Part shown: in pieces, positions 55,198 to 64,000 of the stretch
Layout: each line of letters begins with the position of its first letter
Numbering within the stretch: position 1 is the stretch's first letter
Assembly: GCF_009796865.1 (NCBI RefSeq)
Contig: NZ_CP047028.1
Location: 2,728,001 to 2,792,000, forward strand
Reading direction: 5' to 3'
DNA length: 64,000 nucleotides
Origin: Formosa sp. L2A11
GTDB taxonomy: Bacteria; Bacteroidota; Bacteroidia; Flavobacteriales; Flavobacteriaceae
Notes under the pieces: generated by a model
Databases searched by the model: none
What the model saw: the letters and a program-made list of their open reading frames with translations, nothing else
Told to the model about the DNA's origin: nothing
Program-made: the position numbers and the translations under genes

Positions 55198-56339
55198 TTA
55201 CTGTAATAGATGTAAACTCTTTTCTAAAGTTTCCTCGTATAATTTTTCATATTGAGGCACTATATTATGTATATCGAATTTATATGAACGCTCTTTTGCA
55301 TTCTGTTTGAATTCTTTCAATCTATCTTCATCACTTAAAATATAGACTGCATTTTTACTCATATCCTCAACATCTCCAACATCACTTAAAAATCCTGTAA
55401 CACCATGTACATTAACTTCTGGGATTCCACCTGTATTACTAGAAATAACAGGAACACCAGAGGCCATAGCTTCTAATGCTGCTAAACCAAAGCTTTCTGT
55501 TTCTGATGGTAATAAGAACAAATCACTAAAACATAAAATTTTATCTATTTCGTTACTTCTACCAAAGAATACTACTTTCTCTAAGATTCCCAGTTCTTCA
55601 CATAAGTTTTCTGCATCTTCTTTGTCTGGCCCATCACCAATTATCATTAGTTTTGCTGGGATTTCTTTCTGTATATTATAAAACACCTTAATAACATCTA
55701 AAATTCGTTTTACGGGTCTTAAATTACTAATGTGTGTAATGATTTTTTCATTATCCGGAGCCATCATGCCACGTTGGCAATCTGTAAATGAATGTTTATA
55801 TTTTTCAATATCAATAAAATTAGTAATCACATTGATATCCTTTTTTATATCGAATAATCTAAACGTATCTTCTTTTAAACTTTCTGAAACAGAAGTCACA
55901 GCATCAGACATATTTATACTAAAAGATACTGCTGGTTTATAAAACGGATGACTTCCAACTAAAGTAATATCTGTACCATGAAGTGTAGTAACTACAGGAA
56001 TATAGATGCCTTCTTGTTCCAACATTTTTTTAGCCATAAAAGCAGCATACGCGTGCGGAATTGCATAATGCACATGTAGAATTTCAATTTTATGAAGCTT
56101 AACCATATCTACCATTTTACTAGATAAAGCGAGTTCGTAAGGCTGAATGGAACAAAGGGTATTCAGGTACTTTAACCTCGTGAAAATGTACTTTATTACT
56201 TAATAAATCTAACCGTACTGGCTGATTATACGTAATAAAATGAATTTCGTGTCCGCGTTTAGCTAATTCTAAACCCAATTCTGTGGCAACTACGCCGCTT
56301 CCTCCAAATGTAGGATAACAATTTATTTCCTATGCGCAT
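55198..56339 (-). pseudogene. bshA: N-acetyl-alpha-D-glucosaminyl-L-malate synthase BshA, two frameshifts
   Basis: BshA joins GlcNAc to malate in the first step of bacillithiol synthesis. ATG 56339 gives MRIG, one extra A then shifts the frame, after which CYPTFGGSGVVATELG and the rest of the N-terminal domain read in a second frame up to VPEYPLFH. There a 2-base loss (H-YQPYELAL would need CATTATCAG, the sequence has CATTCAG, near 56149) moves it into the main frame (from 56115: MVDMVKLHKIEILHVHYAIP to the end, with GPDKEDAENL and ESFGLAALEAMASGVPVI). Correcting both gives 380 residues, the usual length. Start follows the GH3 stop by one base. Real decay or assembly errors cannot be told apart here. 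Confidence 0.9.
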
Positions 56340-56340
56340 C

Positions 56341-59271
56341 TTAATTTATAATTGCTTCGTAAATAAGTTCTTGAATATCTGTTCTAATATTTTCTCGTAA
56401 TAACATATTAATCTCTGCAGATGGATATGTTCTGTTGGCCATAAATACATATACTAAATCTTCATCGGGATCTGCCCAAGTATAGGTTCCTGTAAATCCA
56501 GAATGTCCAAAACTTTTCATAGACACACAACCACACGTTGGACCACTTGTACCTAATTGTGGTTTATCGAATCCTATACCACGTCTATTTCCTTTAATAG
56601 AATAATATGTTTTATTAAACATATCTATAGTTTCTGGTTTAAGATAGCGTTTATCTCCGTAAAAACCCTTTTGCAAATACATTTGCATAATTTTAGCTAT
56701 ATCGTTGGCATTACTAAAAATTCCAGCATGGCCACCTACTCCATTTTGCATTGCTGCTCCCATATCATGAACATAACCTTGTACCACTTGATGGCGATAA
56801 TAGGTGTCCTTTTCTGTAGGTACAATAACTTTCATAGGAAACTTTAAGTACGGATTATATGTGGTATAATTCATCCCTAAAGATTCATAAAAATGAGTTT
56901 GGACCAATTCGTCTAATGTTCTGTCGTAATAAGTTTCAATAAATTTCTTTAAAATGTAATAAGGTAGGTCACTATAGCGATATTTTAACTTTGTAAGCAA
57001 GTCTGTATCCATAATTATTTGTTGCATTTTTTCTGGATAATCTCTTTTTAGGTATAAATTATTAAACACTTTTATACTGAAAAGTTCGCTTGGAGCATTA
57101 CTATAGTACTCTGGACTTGGCATTTTAGTAGAATCTAGTGTTGCTACATAAAATGGAATCCAAGGTTTTAAACGTGCATAATGCGATAACATTTGCTTTA
57201 AGGTAATATTTTCTTTATTTGATCCTTTATATTCTGGAATTAACTCTGATAATGTTGAATTTATTGAAATTTCATCATCTTTTTCTACAATTTCCATTAA
57301 TAAAGGTAAAGACGCTACAATTTTTGTTAGCGAAGCAATATCGTATAAATCGCTACTTTTTACAGGTTCAGAATTTTCATCATAAGTGTGTCTTCCAAAA
57401 TTCTTATTGTATATTACTTTTCCTTTTCTAGCTACTAAAACCTGAACTCCAGGCGTCATGTGTCCATCTATAGCGCGTTGGGCAATGGCATCTATTTTAT
57501 GAAGTTTTTCAGAATCTATTCCTACACGTTCGGGAATCGTGTAACCTAAACGAGATATTGAAGTAACATCTATACCATCTCCAGCCTTTAAACCATTTCC
57601 TACAGAAACAGGAAGTTTACCTTTAGCATCTATAGCTCCAAAAATAATTTGTGCAGATTTTTCTTGAGCAACTACGCTGTTTTGATAACTAACTACAATA
57701 CTTTCTATATTGTCTATAGTTGGTAAATCCAGCAATGCATAAGGTTTTACAAAAACATCTAAAATAACATGGTGTGTTTTTGAAATACTATCTAATAACT
57801 GAACTTCATCGGTTGTAAATTCATAATCTTTCCAAGGTGAAGCATTAGAGCGATGTAAGCCCACAATAACCGTGTTATAATTAACAAGCTTATCTTTTAC
57901 ATATTGGTAAGAATCTGATAGTACTTCGTGAACTTTAGCATATTTTTTTAATTCATTAAAAAACGGACTTCCATCATCATCTCCCATTTTTATATAAGCA
58001 ATAGATTTTTTATCTAAATCGCGAATAGGTAAAATGTCTTTATCATTTTTTACAACTGTAATTGCATTCTCAAATAATTTTTCATTTAAAATATCATCAT
58101 CTAACCTGTTTAGATCTTTAACTAAATTTTTGGTATCTATAGGTTTGTAATGATTTAATCCCATCTTATATTTAGACATTAATATTTTCTTAACCGAATA
58201 CGCTAAACGGTCCTCAGTTATAATATTATTGTTATAAGCTTCTGTAATTTTTTCTATTGCTTTTGGTACATCTTCAGAAATTAATAAGATATCATTTCCA
58301 GCCATAAATGCAGCTAAATCTATATCGCCAGGACTACTAAAATTAGCAACACCTTTCATTTCTAAAGCATCTGTTAAAATTAAGCCTTGAAAGCCCATTT
58401 TTTCTTTTAATAAATCGGTAATTATTGCTTTAGATAAAGACGATGGAAAATCGGGTATACTATCTAAACTTGGGACATTTAAATGTGCAACCATAACACT
58501 TTCCATACCGTTTTTAATCATTTGTCTGTACGGATACAATTCTATAGAATCAATTCGCTTTTTAGAAAAATTTATGGTTGGTAACACTTTATGAGAATCT
58601 GTTTCGGTGTCTCCATGACCAGGAAAATGCTTTCCTGTTGCCATAACTCCTGCACTATGCAATCCTTTCATAAAAGCAACAGCATCTTGAGTAACTTCTT
58701 CTCTTTCTTCTCCAAAAGAACGATTTCCTATAATTGGATTTTTCGGATTTGTATTAATATCTATGTCAGGACCAAAATTAAAATGAATCCCTAATCGCTT
58801 ACAATGTTCGCCAATGTGTTTTCCTGTTTGCTCAATAAGTTGCTTGTTTTTTATGGCTCCTAAAGTCATATTCCAAGGAAATGCATACGTTGAGTCTAAT
58901 CGCATACTTAATCCCCATTCTGCGTCCATACCAATTAACAACGGAACTTTAGATAAACCTTGATAGGTATTATTAAGTTTAGCTAATTTTACAGGACCAC
59001 CTTTAGAATAAATAATACCTCCAATATGATTGTATTTTATTAAAGTTCTAACACTATTTACGTCTCTAGTATTAGCCGTTGTCATGGCGCGAACCATAAA
59101 TAACTGTCCAATTTTTTCTGGAAGCGTTAAGCCATTATACACACTATCTACCCATTTTTTTTGAGCAATAGCATCTTTGGTAACTAAGGGATTTGTAGGA
59201 TTTTGACTAAAAGAAAGTTGACAACTAAAAAAGATGAGGGAAATATATATAATTCTGTGCATGAAATTCAA
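56341..59271 (-). CDS. GH3 beta-N-acetylglucosaminidase fused to a serine beta-lactamase-like domain
   Basis: 976 residues with an N-terminal signal peptide (IIYISLIFFSCQLSFSQ). The GH3 domain (about 30-390) has GKHFPGHGDTETDSHKVLP, the His-Asp loop of NagZ-type enzymes, and LILTDALEMKGVANF. A second GH3-associated domain follows (to about 580). The last about 390 residues are a class C beta-lactamase/esterase fold with the SxxK motif ASLTKIVASL, Tyr motif RYSDLPYYIL and HSGFTGTYTW. It probably trims peptidoglycan or muropeptides. Start could be ATG 59262 (MHRII). It is one base upstream of bshA. Confidence 0.88.
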   Translation of the reverse strand: MNFMHRIIYISLIFFSCQLSFSQNPTNPLVTKDAIAQKKWVDSVYNGLTLPEKIGQLFMVRAMTTANTRDVNSVRTLIKYNHIGGIIYSKGGPVKLAKLNNTYQGLSKVPLLIGMDAEWGLSMRLDSTYAFPWNMTLGAIKNKQLIEQTGKHIGEHCKRLGIHFNFGPDIDINTNPKNPIIGNRSFGEEREEVTQDAVAFMKGLHSAGVMATGKHFPGHGDTETDSHKVLPTINFSKKRIDSIELYPYRQMIKNGMESVMVAHLNVPSLDSIPDFPSSLSKAIITDLLKEKMGFQGLILTDALEMKGVANFSSPGDIDLAAFMAGNDILLISEDVPKAIEKITEAYNNNIITEDRLAYSVKKILMSKYKMGLNHYKPIDTKNLVKDLNRLDDDILNEKLFENAITVVKNDKDILPIRDLDKKSIAYIKMGDDDGSPFFNELKKYAKVHEVLSDSYQYVKDKLVNYNTVIVGLHRSNASPWKDYEFTTDEVQLLDSISKTHHVILDVFVKPYALLDLPTIDNIESIVVSYQNSVVAQEKSAQIIFGAIDAKGKLPVSVGNGLKAGDGIDVTSISRLGYTIPERVGIDSEKLHKIDAIAQRAIDGHMTPGVQVLVARKGKVIYNKNFGRHTYDENSEPVKSSDLYDIASLTKIVASLPLLMEIVEKDDEISINSTLSELIPEYKGSNKENITLKQMLSHYARLKPWIPFYVATLDSTKMPSPEYYSNAPSELFSIKVFNNLYLKRDYPEKMQQIIMDTDLLTKLKYRYSDLPYYILKKFIETYYDRTLDELVQTHFYESLGMNYTTYNPYLKFPMKVIVPTEKDTYYRHQVVQGYVHDMGAAMQNGVGGHAGIFSNANDIAKIMQMYLQKGFYGDKRYLKPETIDMFNKTYYSIKGNRRGIGFDKPQLGTSGPTCGCVSMKSFGHSGFTGTYTWADPDEDLVYVFMANRTYPSAEINMLLRENIRTDIQELIYEAIIN

Positions 59272-59463
59272 TTTGATTGTAATTACAGCTTAACTGCAAA
59301 TAGTAAGCCAAATTACCATATTTAAAATGAAGTTAAAAAGACTTTATGATAGAATTATAAAGAAATAGTTAACAGTTATAGATACAATAGCGGTAATATG
59401 TTATACTGAAATTATTAAGATTAATTTGACTCTTTTCTGAGTGCAAGTAAAGTTATAAAAATA

Positions 59464-59500
59464 AAAAGCTTCACTTAATTTAAATAGAAGTGAAGCTTTT
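59464..59500 (-). terminator. Terminator of serB
   Basis: AAAAGCTTCACTT (59464-59476) pairs perfectly with AAGTGAAGCTTTT (59488-59500); TTTATTTTTAT follows on the minus strand. Confidence 0.85.
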
Positions 59501-59525
59501 GTGTATGATATTGTATGTTAACCAA

Positions 59526-60749
59526 TTAATCTACTAAATCTATATATCTATCGTGATATCCTAATAAATATAAAACACCATCTAAACCAATGCTAGAAAT
59601 AGAACTTTGCGCATTGTCTTTTACTTTAGGTTTGGCATGAAAAGCAATTCCTAATCCTGCTAGATTAAGCATTGGTAAATCGTTAGCACCATCTCCTACT
59701 GCAATAGTTTGGCTAATATTTATGCCTTCTTGTTTCGCAATGTCTTGTAAATATTCTGCTTTTTTGTTTCCATCTACAATTTCACCAAGGTAACCACCTG
59801 TAAGTACACCATCCACAATTTCTAATTGATTAGCATATACATAATCTATACCTAATTCTTTTTGTAAATAATGTCCGAAATATGTAAAACCACCAGATAA
59901 AATGGCCGTTTTAAAACCGTAACTTTTTAAAGTATCTATAAGACGTCGTGCTCCTTTTGTAATGGGTAAATTTACAGCAACATCACGAAGAACATCTTCG
60001 CTTAATCCTTTTAAAAGTTTCATGCGTTTTTCAAAACTTTCATTAAAATCTATTTCCCCTTGCATTGCAGATTCTGTAATTGCTTTAACTTCTGCACCAA
60101 CACCTGCTAATTCTGCAAGTTCGTCAATAACTTCTGTTTGAATTAAAGTAGAATCCATATCAAAACACACCAAACGTCTGTTTCGTCTGTAAATATTGTC
60201 TTCTTGAAAAGCGATATCTACATTCAATTTACGAGAGATTTCCATGAATTTCTCTGTAATATCAGACTTATCTTCAATATGCCCTCTAATAGATAATTGT
60301 ATAGATGCTCTTGGGTATTCTTCATCTGTAACTAAAGATAAACGACCTGTTAATCGTTTTATAGCATCGATGTTTAAGTTTTTATCTGAAACAACTTTAG
60401 TGACTTCTGAAATTTGTTTAGCCGATAACCTTTCTCCTAAAAGCGTTACGATATAGCGATCTTTTCCTTGTAGTGTTACCCATTTTTCATACTCGTCTAG
60501 AGTAATAGGTGTAAACTTTGCATTGATACCAAGTTCGTAAGCTTTAAACAATATATTTTTTAAAACGGCAGCCGATTTTTTCTTTGATTTAATCTTGAAT
60601 AAGATTCCTAAAGATAATGTATCATGAATATTCGCCTGTCCAATATCTAGAACTTTTGCTCCGGATTCTGCCAAAACACCTGTTAAGCTAGACGTTAATC
60701 CTGGCCTATCTTGTCCTGAAATGTTTAATAAGATAATCTCATTATTCAT
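59526..60749 (-). CDS. serB: Phosphoserine phosphatase SerB with two ACT-like N-terminal domains
   Basis: Hydrolyses phosphoserine in the last step of serine synthesis. 407 residues. The N-terminal ACT segments start EIILLNISGQDRPGLTSSLTG and around RYIVTLLGERLSAKQISEVT. The HAD domain has VCFDMDSTLIQTEVIDELA (catalytic DxDST), AILSGGFTYFG and VGDGANDLPML. It precedes a conserved small gene, and a clear terminator follows. Confidence 0.95.
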   Translation of the reverse strand: MNNEIILLNISGQDRPGLTSSLTGVLAESGAKVLDIGQANIHDTLSLGILFKIKSKKKSAAVLKNILFKAYELGINAKFTPITLDEYEKWVTLQGKDRYIVTLLGERLSAKQISEVTKVVSDKNLNIDAIKRLTGRLSLVTDEEYPRASIQLSIRGHIEDKSDITEKFMEISRKLNVDIAFQEDNIYRRNRRLVCFDMDSTLIQTEVIDELAELAGVGAEVKAITESAMQGEIDFNESFEKRMKLLKGLSEDVLRDVAVNLPITKGARRLIDTLKSYGFKTAILSGGFTYFGHYLQKELGIDYVYANQLEIVDGVLTGGYLGEIVDGNKKAEYLQDIAKQEGINISQTIAVGDGANDLPMLNLAGLGIAFHAKPKVKDNAQSSISSIGLDGVLYLLGYHDRYIDLVD

Positions 60750-60844
60750 AATATTGTTTTGGTTTTTTAGTTGAAAAAATTAAAATGCCTTTTAGTTTTA
60801 GCACTATAATAAACATTAATAGCTTTTATATCTTGAAAATCAGA

Positions 60845-61330
60845 CTATTTAATAAATCTGTTATGCCAACTATCGCTTGCAGGAACTTCCCAATTTTCAT
60901 TGTATTCTGCAATATTAGTGACTAGATTGTTAAAGACAATTGTTTTTTTAGAGACTGCTTTATCTTTAGCCATTTTTCTAAATTCGGTTAACGTTTTATA
61001 AGCAACAAATTCTCCTTGTTTATAAGATACATTCATTTTGTCTAATAAATCTACATTATATTCTTTCTCTAATTGTTGAATAAAATGCACAGAAGCATCT
61101 AACGAACATCCTGAAGCATTGTTTACTTCTTGATTTAAACCAAGAATAATAAAACGCTTGTATTTAATTTCGTATCCAGCACTTAAATCTGCACCATGCG
61201 CAGTCCAATTTTCTATAAAGACATCTAATTTAGATTTTATTTCTTCTAATTCTTGATCTGAAAAAGAACGATTGGCTTGATAAATCCAAACTTTTGAAGT
61301 TTCCGGTAATGTATTAAAATCTACTAACAT
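60845..61330 (-). CDS. Conserved Bacteroidota protein of unknown function
   Basis: 161 residues, cytosolic. The N-terminal WIYQANRSFSDQELEEIKSKL and the middle IILGLNQEVNNASGCSLDASVHFIQQLE are what I recognise from flavobacterial proteins often labelled ABC transporter ATPase. There is no Walker A or B, so that label is wrong. GCSLDASVHFI, with conserved Cys and Asp, may be an active site. It lies between the Fe-S gene and serB, in the same direction as both. Confidence 0.8.
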   Translation of the reverse strand: MLVDFNTLPETSKVWIYQANRSFSDQELEEIKSKLDVFIENWTAHGADLSAGYEIKYKRFIILGLNQEVNNASGCSLDASVHFIQQLEKEYNVDLLDKMNVSYKQGEFVAYKTLTEFRKMAKDKAVSKKTIVFNNLVTNIAEYNENWEVPASDSWHNRFIK

Positions 61331-61386
61331 CTTTTATTTCTATGTATTTAATCAGTATTCTATATTCCAAATTCGTTAAAGAATTC

Positions 61387-62178
61387 TTATAAATCTTGTG
61401 CGTTTGCAATAAGTTCGGCTATGTCCATAACTTCTACATCTGCTTCTTTGTCTTTTGCTTTTACACCATCCGTCATCATTGTATTACAAAACGGACAACC
61501 CGCAGCGATAATATCTGGTTTTACTTCTATAGCTTGTTCGGTACGTGCAACGTTAACTTCTTTATCGCCTTTTTCTGCATCTTTAAACATTTGCGCACCA
61601 CCAGCACCACAGCAAAGTCCTTTACTTTTGCAGTTTTTCATTTCGACTAATTCGGCATCTAATTTTTTAATTAAGTCTCGAGGAGCTTCGTAAACATTAT
61701 TTGCACGACCTAAATAACACGGATCGTGAAATGTTATACGTTTACCTTTAAACTTTCCGCCTTCAATAGTTAATTTACCTTCGTCTAATAGTGATTTTAG
61801 AAATTGTGTGTGATGCATCACTTCGTAATTTCCTCCTAATTCTGGATACTCATTTTTTATGGTGTTAAAACAGTGCGGACAAGCCGTTACTATTTTTTTT
61901 ACCTCATAAGCATTTAAAACTTCAATATTAGTTACTGCTTGCATTTGAAATAAAAACTCATTCCCTGCACGTTTTGCGGGATCTCCAGTACAACTTTCTT
62001 CTGTACCTAAAACCGCAAAATCTACATGCGCTTTGTTTAATAATTTTACAAATGCCTTGGTAATTTTTTTTGCTCTATCATCAAAACTTCCAGCACAACC
62101 AACCCAAAACAAAACGTCTGGTTGCTTGCCTTGAGCCATATATTCTGCCATTGTAGGCACTTTTAGTAATTCGCTCAT
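61387..62178 (-). CDS. (Fe-S)-binding CCG-domain protein (HdrB/GlpC-like)
   Basis: 263 residues with two CCG cysteine-rich domains: PDVLFWVGCAGSFDDRAKKI with the later PHCFNTI, and TFHDPCYLGRANNVYEAPRDL with KGLCCGAGGAQMF and AAGCPFCNTMM. Such domains bind non-cubane clusters or handle disulfides. It forms a pair with the upstream membrane Fe-S protein (49 bp apart), probably as subunits of one quinone- or thiol-linked reductase. The electron donor is unknown. Confidence 0.88.
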   Translation of the reverse strand: MSELLKVPTMAEYMAQGKQPDVLFWVGCAGSFDDRAKKITKAFVKLLNKAHVDFAVLGTEESCTGDPAKRAGNEFLFQMQAVTNIEVLNAYEVKKIVTACPHCFNTIKNEYPELGGNYEVMHHTQFLKSLLDEGKLTIEGGKFKGKRITFHDPCYLGRANNVYEAPRDLIKKLDAELVEMKNCKSKGLCCGAGGAQMFKDAEKGDKEVNVARTEQAIEVKPDIIAAGCPFCNTMMTDGVKAKDKEADVEVMDIAELIANAQDL

Positions 62179-62227
62179 CTTTCTTATTTTGATTTTATGT
62201 GTTTATAAACTTTAAGCATATTAAAAC

Positions 62228-63538
62228 TTATTCGTCTTTCCAATTTAAACGATCCATTTGGTTGTAAGGCCATGGTGCACCGTTGTTTTCTATGTTTGTC
62301 ATCATGTTATTTAGCTCTACAGGAGCAGCAGACTGTTCCATTACTAAATAACGTCTCATATCTATAATTATAGATAATGGGTTTATACTAACTGGACAAG
62401 CTTCTACACAAGCATTACACGAGGTACATGCCCAAAGCTCTTCATTAGTTATATAATCTCCAAATAATTGTTTGCCATCGTCGTTAAAAACACCATTATT
62501 AGCATCTATATTCTTACCAACTTCTTCCAGACGATCTCTGGTGTCCATCATGATTTTACGAGGCGATAATTTTTTTCCTGTTTGGTTGGCAGGACATTCA
62601 CTAGTACAACGTCCGCATTCTGTACATGTATATGCATTTAATAATTGTACCCAATTTAAATCTTGAACATCGCTAGCTCCAAATTTAGCAACTTCTTCTT
62701 CTCCAGACTCGTTTTCTGCAGGAGGTGCAAACGGATCTGCATTAGGATCCATCATCATCATCACTTCTTTAGTTACAGCTTCAAGATTATCTAATTCACC
62801 TTTAGGTTTTACACTACCATAATATGTGTTTGGAAATGCTAAAAGAATATGTAAATGTTTAGAAAAGTATAAGTAATTCAGGAATGTTAGAATACCAATA
62901 ATATGAATCCACCATGCTGCTCTTTCTATAATATGAAGAGTGCCTTCTGAAAGACCGCTAAATAGAGGCGCTATAAATTGACTAATTACATTACCACTAT
63001 TCATAGCTTGAAAATGTACATCGGTTGCATTCATAACAAGAAACAATGTCATTAACACCATTTCGAAATATAAAATAATATTTCCATCGTTTTTTGGCCA
63101 TCCTTTCATTTCTGGCTTCCAAAAGCGTTGTAATTTAATTACGTTTCTTCTAATCCAAAATATAATTACAGCAACAAAAACTAAGCTTGCTAAAATTTCG
63201 AACGCACCAATTAAACATCCGTAAACAACTCCTAAACCTGAGAAAATACGGAGTGTTCCGAAAAGGCCATCGATTATAATTTCTAAGACTTCTATATTTA
63301 TAATTACAAACCCTACATACACAATAATATGTAGAAAACCAGCTATAGGACGATGTACCATTTTACTTTGCCCTAAAGCAATTCTGGCCATGTTTTTCCA
63401 ACGCTGGGAAGTATTATCGCTAACGTCTACATCTCGACCTAAATTAATGTTTCGTATTAATTTCTTTACATTTTTTGCAAAGTAACCGATACCAGCAATT
63501 AAAATTATCGCGAATAATATGTTAGGAATAATGCTCAT
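62228..63538 (-). CDS. Membrane-bound (Fe-S) protein, HdrC/NarI-like
   Basis: 436 residues. Five or six hydrophobic segments (for example IPNILFAIILIAGIGYFA, then several between about 65 and 250) carry His in the membrane, as in NarI-type haem subunits. The C-terminal domain has two ferredoxin sites: TCTECGRCTSECPANQ and ACTSCNACVEACPVSI. It is likely the quinone-linked membrane subunit for the CCG protein downstream, and follows the MCE gene closely. Confidence 0.9.
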   Translation of the reverse strand: MSIIPNILFAIILIAGIGYFAKNVKKLIRNINLGRDVDVSDNTSQRWKNMARIALGQSKMVHRPIAGFLHIIVYVGFVIINIEVLEIIIDGLFGTLRIFSGLGVVYGCLIGAFEILASLVFVAVIIFWIRRNVIKLQRFWKPEMKGWPKNDGNIILYFEMVLMTLFLVMNATDVHFQAMNSGNVISQFIAPLFSGLSEGTLHIIERAAWWIHIIGILTFLNYLYFSKHLHILLAFPNTYYGSVKPKGELDNLEAVTKEVMMMMDPNADPFAPPAENESGEEEVAKFGASDVQDLNWVQLLNAYTCTECGRCTSECPANQTGKKLSPRKIMMDTRDRLEEVGKNIDANNGVFNDDGKQLFGDYITNEELWACTSCNACVEACPVSINPLSIIIDMRRYLVMEQSAAPVELNNMMTNIENNGAPWPYNQMDRLNWKDE

Positions 63539-63545
63539 AAATTAA

Positions 63546-64000
63546 TTAGTTATTAGTTGTATGTACTTCTATATTAGTCCCGTTATCTTCTGCTTGATTC
63601 TCTAAAGCATCAAAATCGTTTGGTTTCTTTCCGAAAACAGAAAAATGAATATAACGTTTAGGATTAAGTTTCATATCCTGAAGTAATTGCTCTAATTGAA
63701 GCGTGGCGCCTTCTAAGTTATTATATAATTGGTCGTCTTTTAATAACTTACCTAAAGAACCTTCTCCTTTATTTACATTATCTAATACGCCATTAAAAGA
63801 AGCTAAAGATTGCTCTAAATTTGTTACTACACCAGAAATATTAGTTGCAGCTAAAGAATCTGAAATCTTAGAAAAATTACTTGTCGTATTATTTAAATTA
63901 GATAATGTGCTGTTTATATTAGCTTCATTACTCGTTAATATGCCATTTAAAGATTGAGAAGTCGATTTAAACGATGTTATTGTTTGGTCTAAAGATGCAA
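63546..64000 (-). CDS. MCE/MlaD family protein, C-terminal part, 5' end outside window
   Basis: The stop codon is at 63546-63548, and the frame is open to the right edge, giving about 150 residues. They are a helical, Asn/Ser-rich region with heptad-like Leu (for example NLNNTTSNFSKISDSLA), then KGEGSLGKLLKDDQLYNNLEGA and LLQDMKLNPKRYIHFSVFGKKP. That ending is typical of Bacteroidota MlaD/Ttg2C-like proteins, which bind lipids between the membranes. The MCE domain and signal anchor lie outside. It is followed 7 bp later by the Fe-S membrane gene. Confidence 0.87.
   Translation of the reverse strand, partial: ASLDQTITSFKSTSQSLNGILTSNEANINSTLSNLNNTTSNFSKISDSLAATNISGVVTNLEQSLASFNGVLDNVNKGEGSLGKLLKDDQLYNNLEGATLQLEQLLQDMKLNPKRYIHFSVFGKKPNDFDALENQAEDNGTNIEVHTTNN

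Noticed and set aside
60845..61330. ABC transporter ATPase label for the 161-residue protein
   Set aside because: No Walker A, signature or Walker B motif; the label is a known propagated error for this family.
61396..61693. Plus-strand frames of 84-90 codons inside the CCG protein gene
   Set aside because: Antisense shadows of a clearly conserved Fe-S gene; no family match.

Overview
The window is chromosomal DNA of a low-GC marine-type member of the Bacteroidota, most likely family Flavobacteriaceae. Several things point there: the AT-rich code, promoters of the TAnnTTTG type, a DUF4270 lipoprotein, a Kelch lipoprotein with an acidic run after the lipid Cys, a DUF4907 protein, bacillithiol gene bshA beside a GH3/beta-lactamase fusion, an MCE protein beside an Fe-S pair, and dispersed palindromic repeats of the CCCTGAATTTAGTTCAGGG and GAGCGGAGTCGA kinds. 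I see no rRNA, tRNA, CRISPR array, prophage or transposase gene.

Layout. 1-831: the 3' end of a subtilisin-like protease of the type paired with AAA ATPases. 832-1711: a gene-free, inverted-repeat-rich stretch. 1712-2716: kdgK. 2892-7875: a TetR-led group of six co-directional genes (nitroreductase, quinone/enone reductase, peroxiredoxin-like, Fe-alcohol dehydrogenase, DJ-1/PfpI) that looks like a reactive-electrophile/aldehyde defence module, with an internal promoter and a perfect palindrome before the peroxiredoxin gene. 7876-12284: a DEAD-box helicase and rlmF, set between two large tandem-repeat arrays (306-bp and 181-bp units). 12285-14910: a DEAH helicase and a DUF1853 gene. 15004-23090: a thiamine operon on the minus strand (TPP riboswitch, thiS, thiC, tenI-like, thiD, thiE, thiG, thiH, thiF-rhodanese), interrupted twice by palindromic repeats, one a 145-bp tandem array.

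23214-29629: recQ, a phosphate-selective porin, topB (TTG start) and an rluE-like gene. 29618-35671: a LytS/LytR two-component pair, a DUF4907 protein and a Kelch lipoprotein gene broken by two single-base frameshifts, divergent from a DUF4270 lipoprotein and an outer-membrane barrel. 35705-45952: cold-shock-domain protein, secreted protein, 2OG-Fe(II) oxygenase, SUI1 factor, DUF1835, nucleoside phosphorylase, ung, YfcC transporter, MutS2 and a DCC protein. 45953-52120: a decayed gene, a DsbA-like/CMD/TetR group with two matching operators, a dicarboxylate symporter, aroC and an LpxH-like phosphoesterase.

52112-64000 (almost all minus strand): a GlcD/GlpC-type fused dehydrogenase, bshA with two frameshifts, the GH3/beta-lactamase fusion, serB, a conserved small protein, two Fe-S proteins and the 3' end of an MCE/MlaD gene.

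The most notable points are the three independent tandem arrays of hairpin-bearing repeats, the double frameshifts in bshA and in the Kelch gene, terminator hairpins built partly from coding sequence, and two compact regulator/operator systems. The strongest candidates for an undescribed system are the LytSR/DUF4907/Kelch/DUF4270/barrel divergon and the hairpin-repeat arrays. Nothing here is a clear-cut new system.
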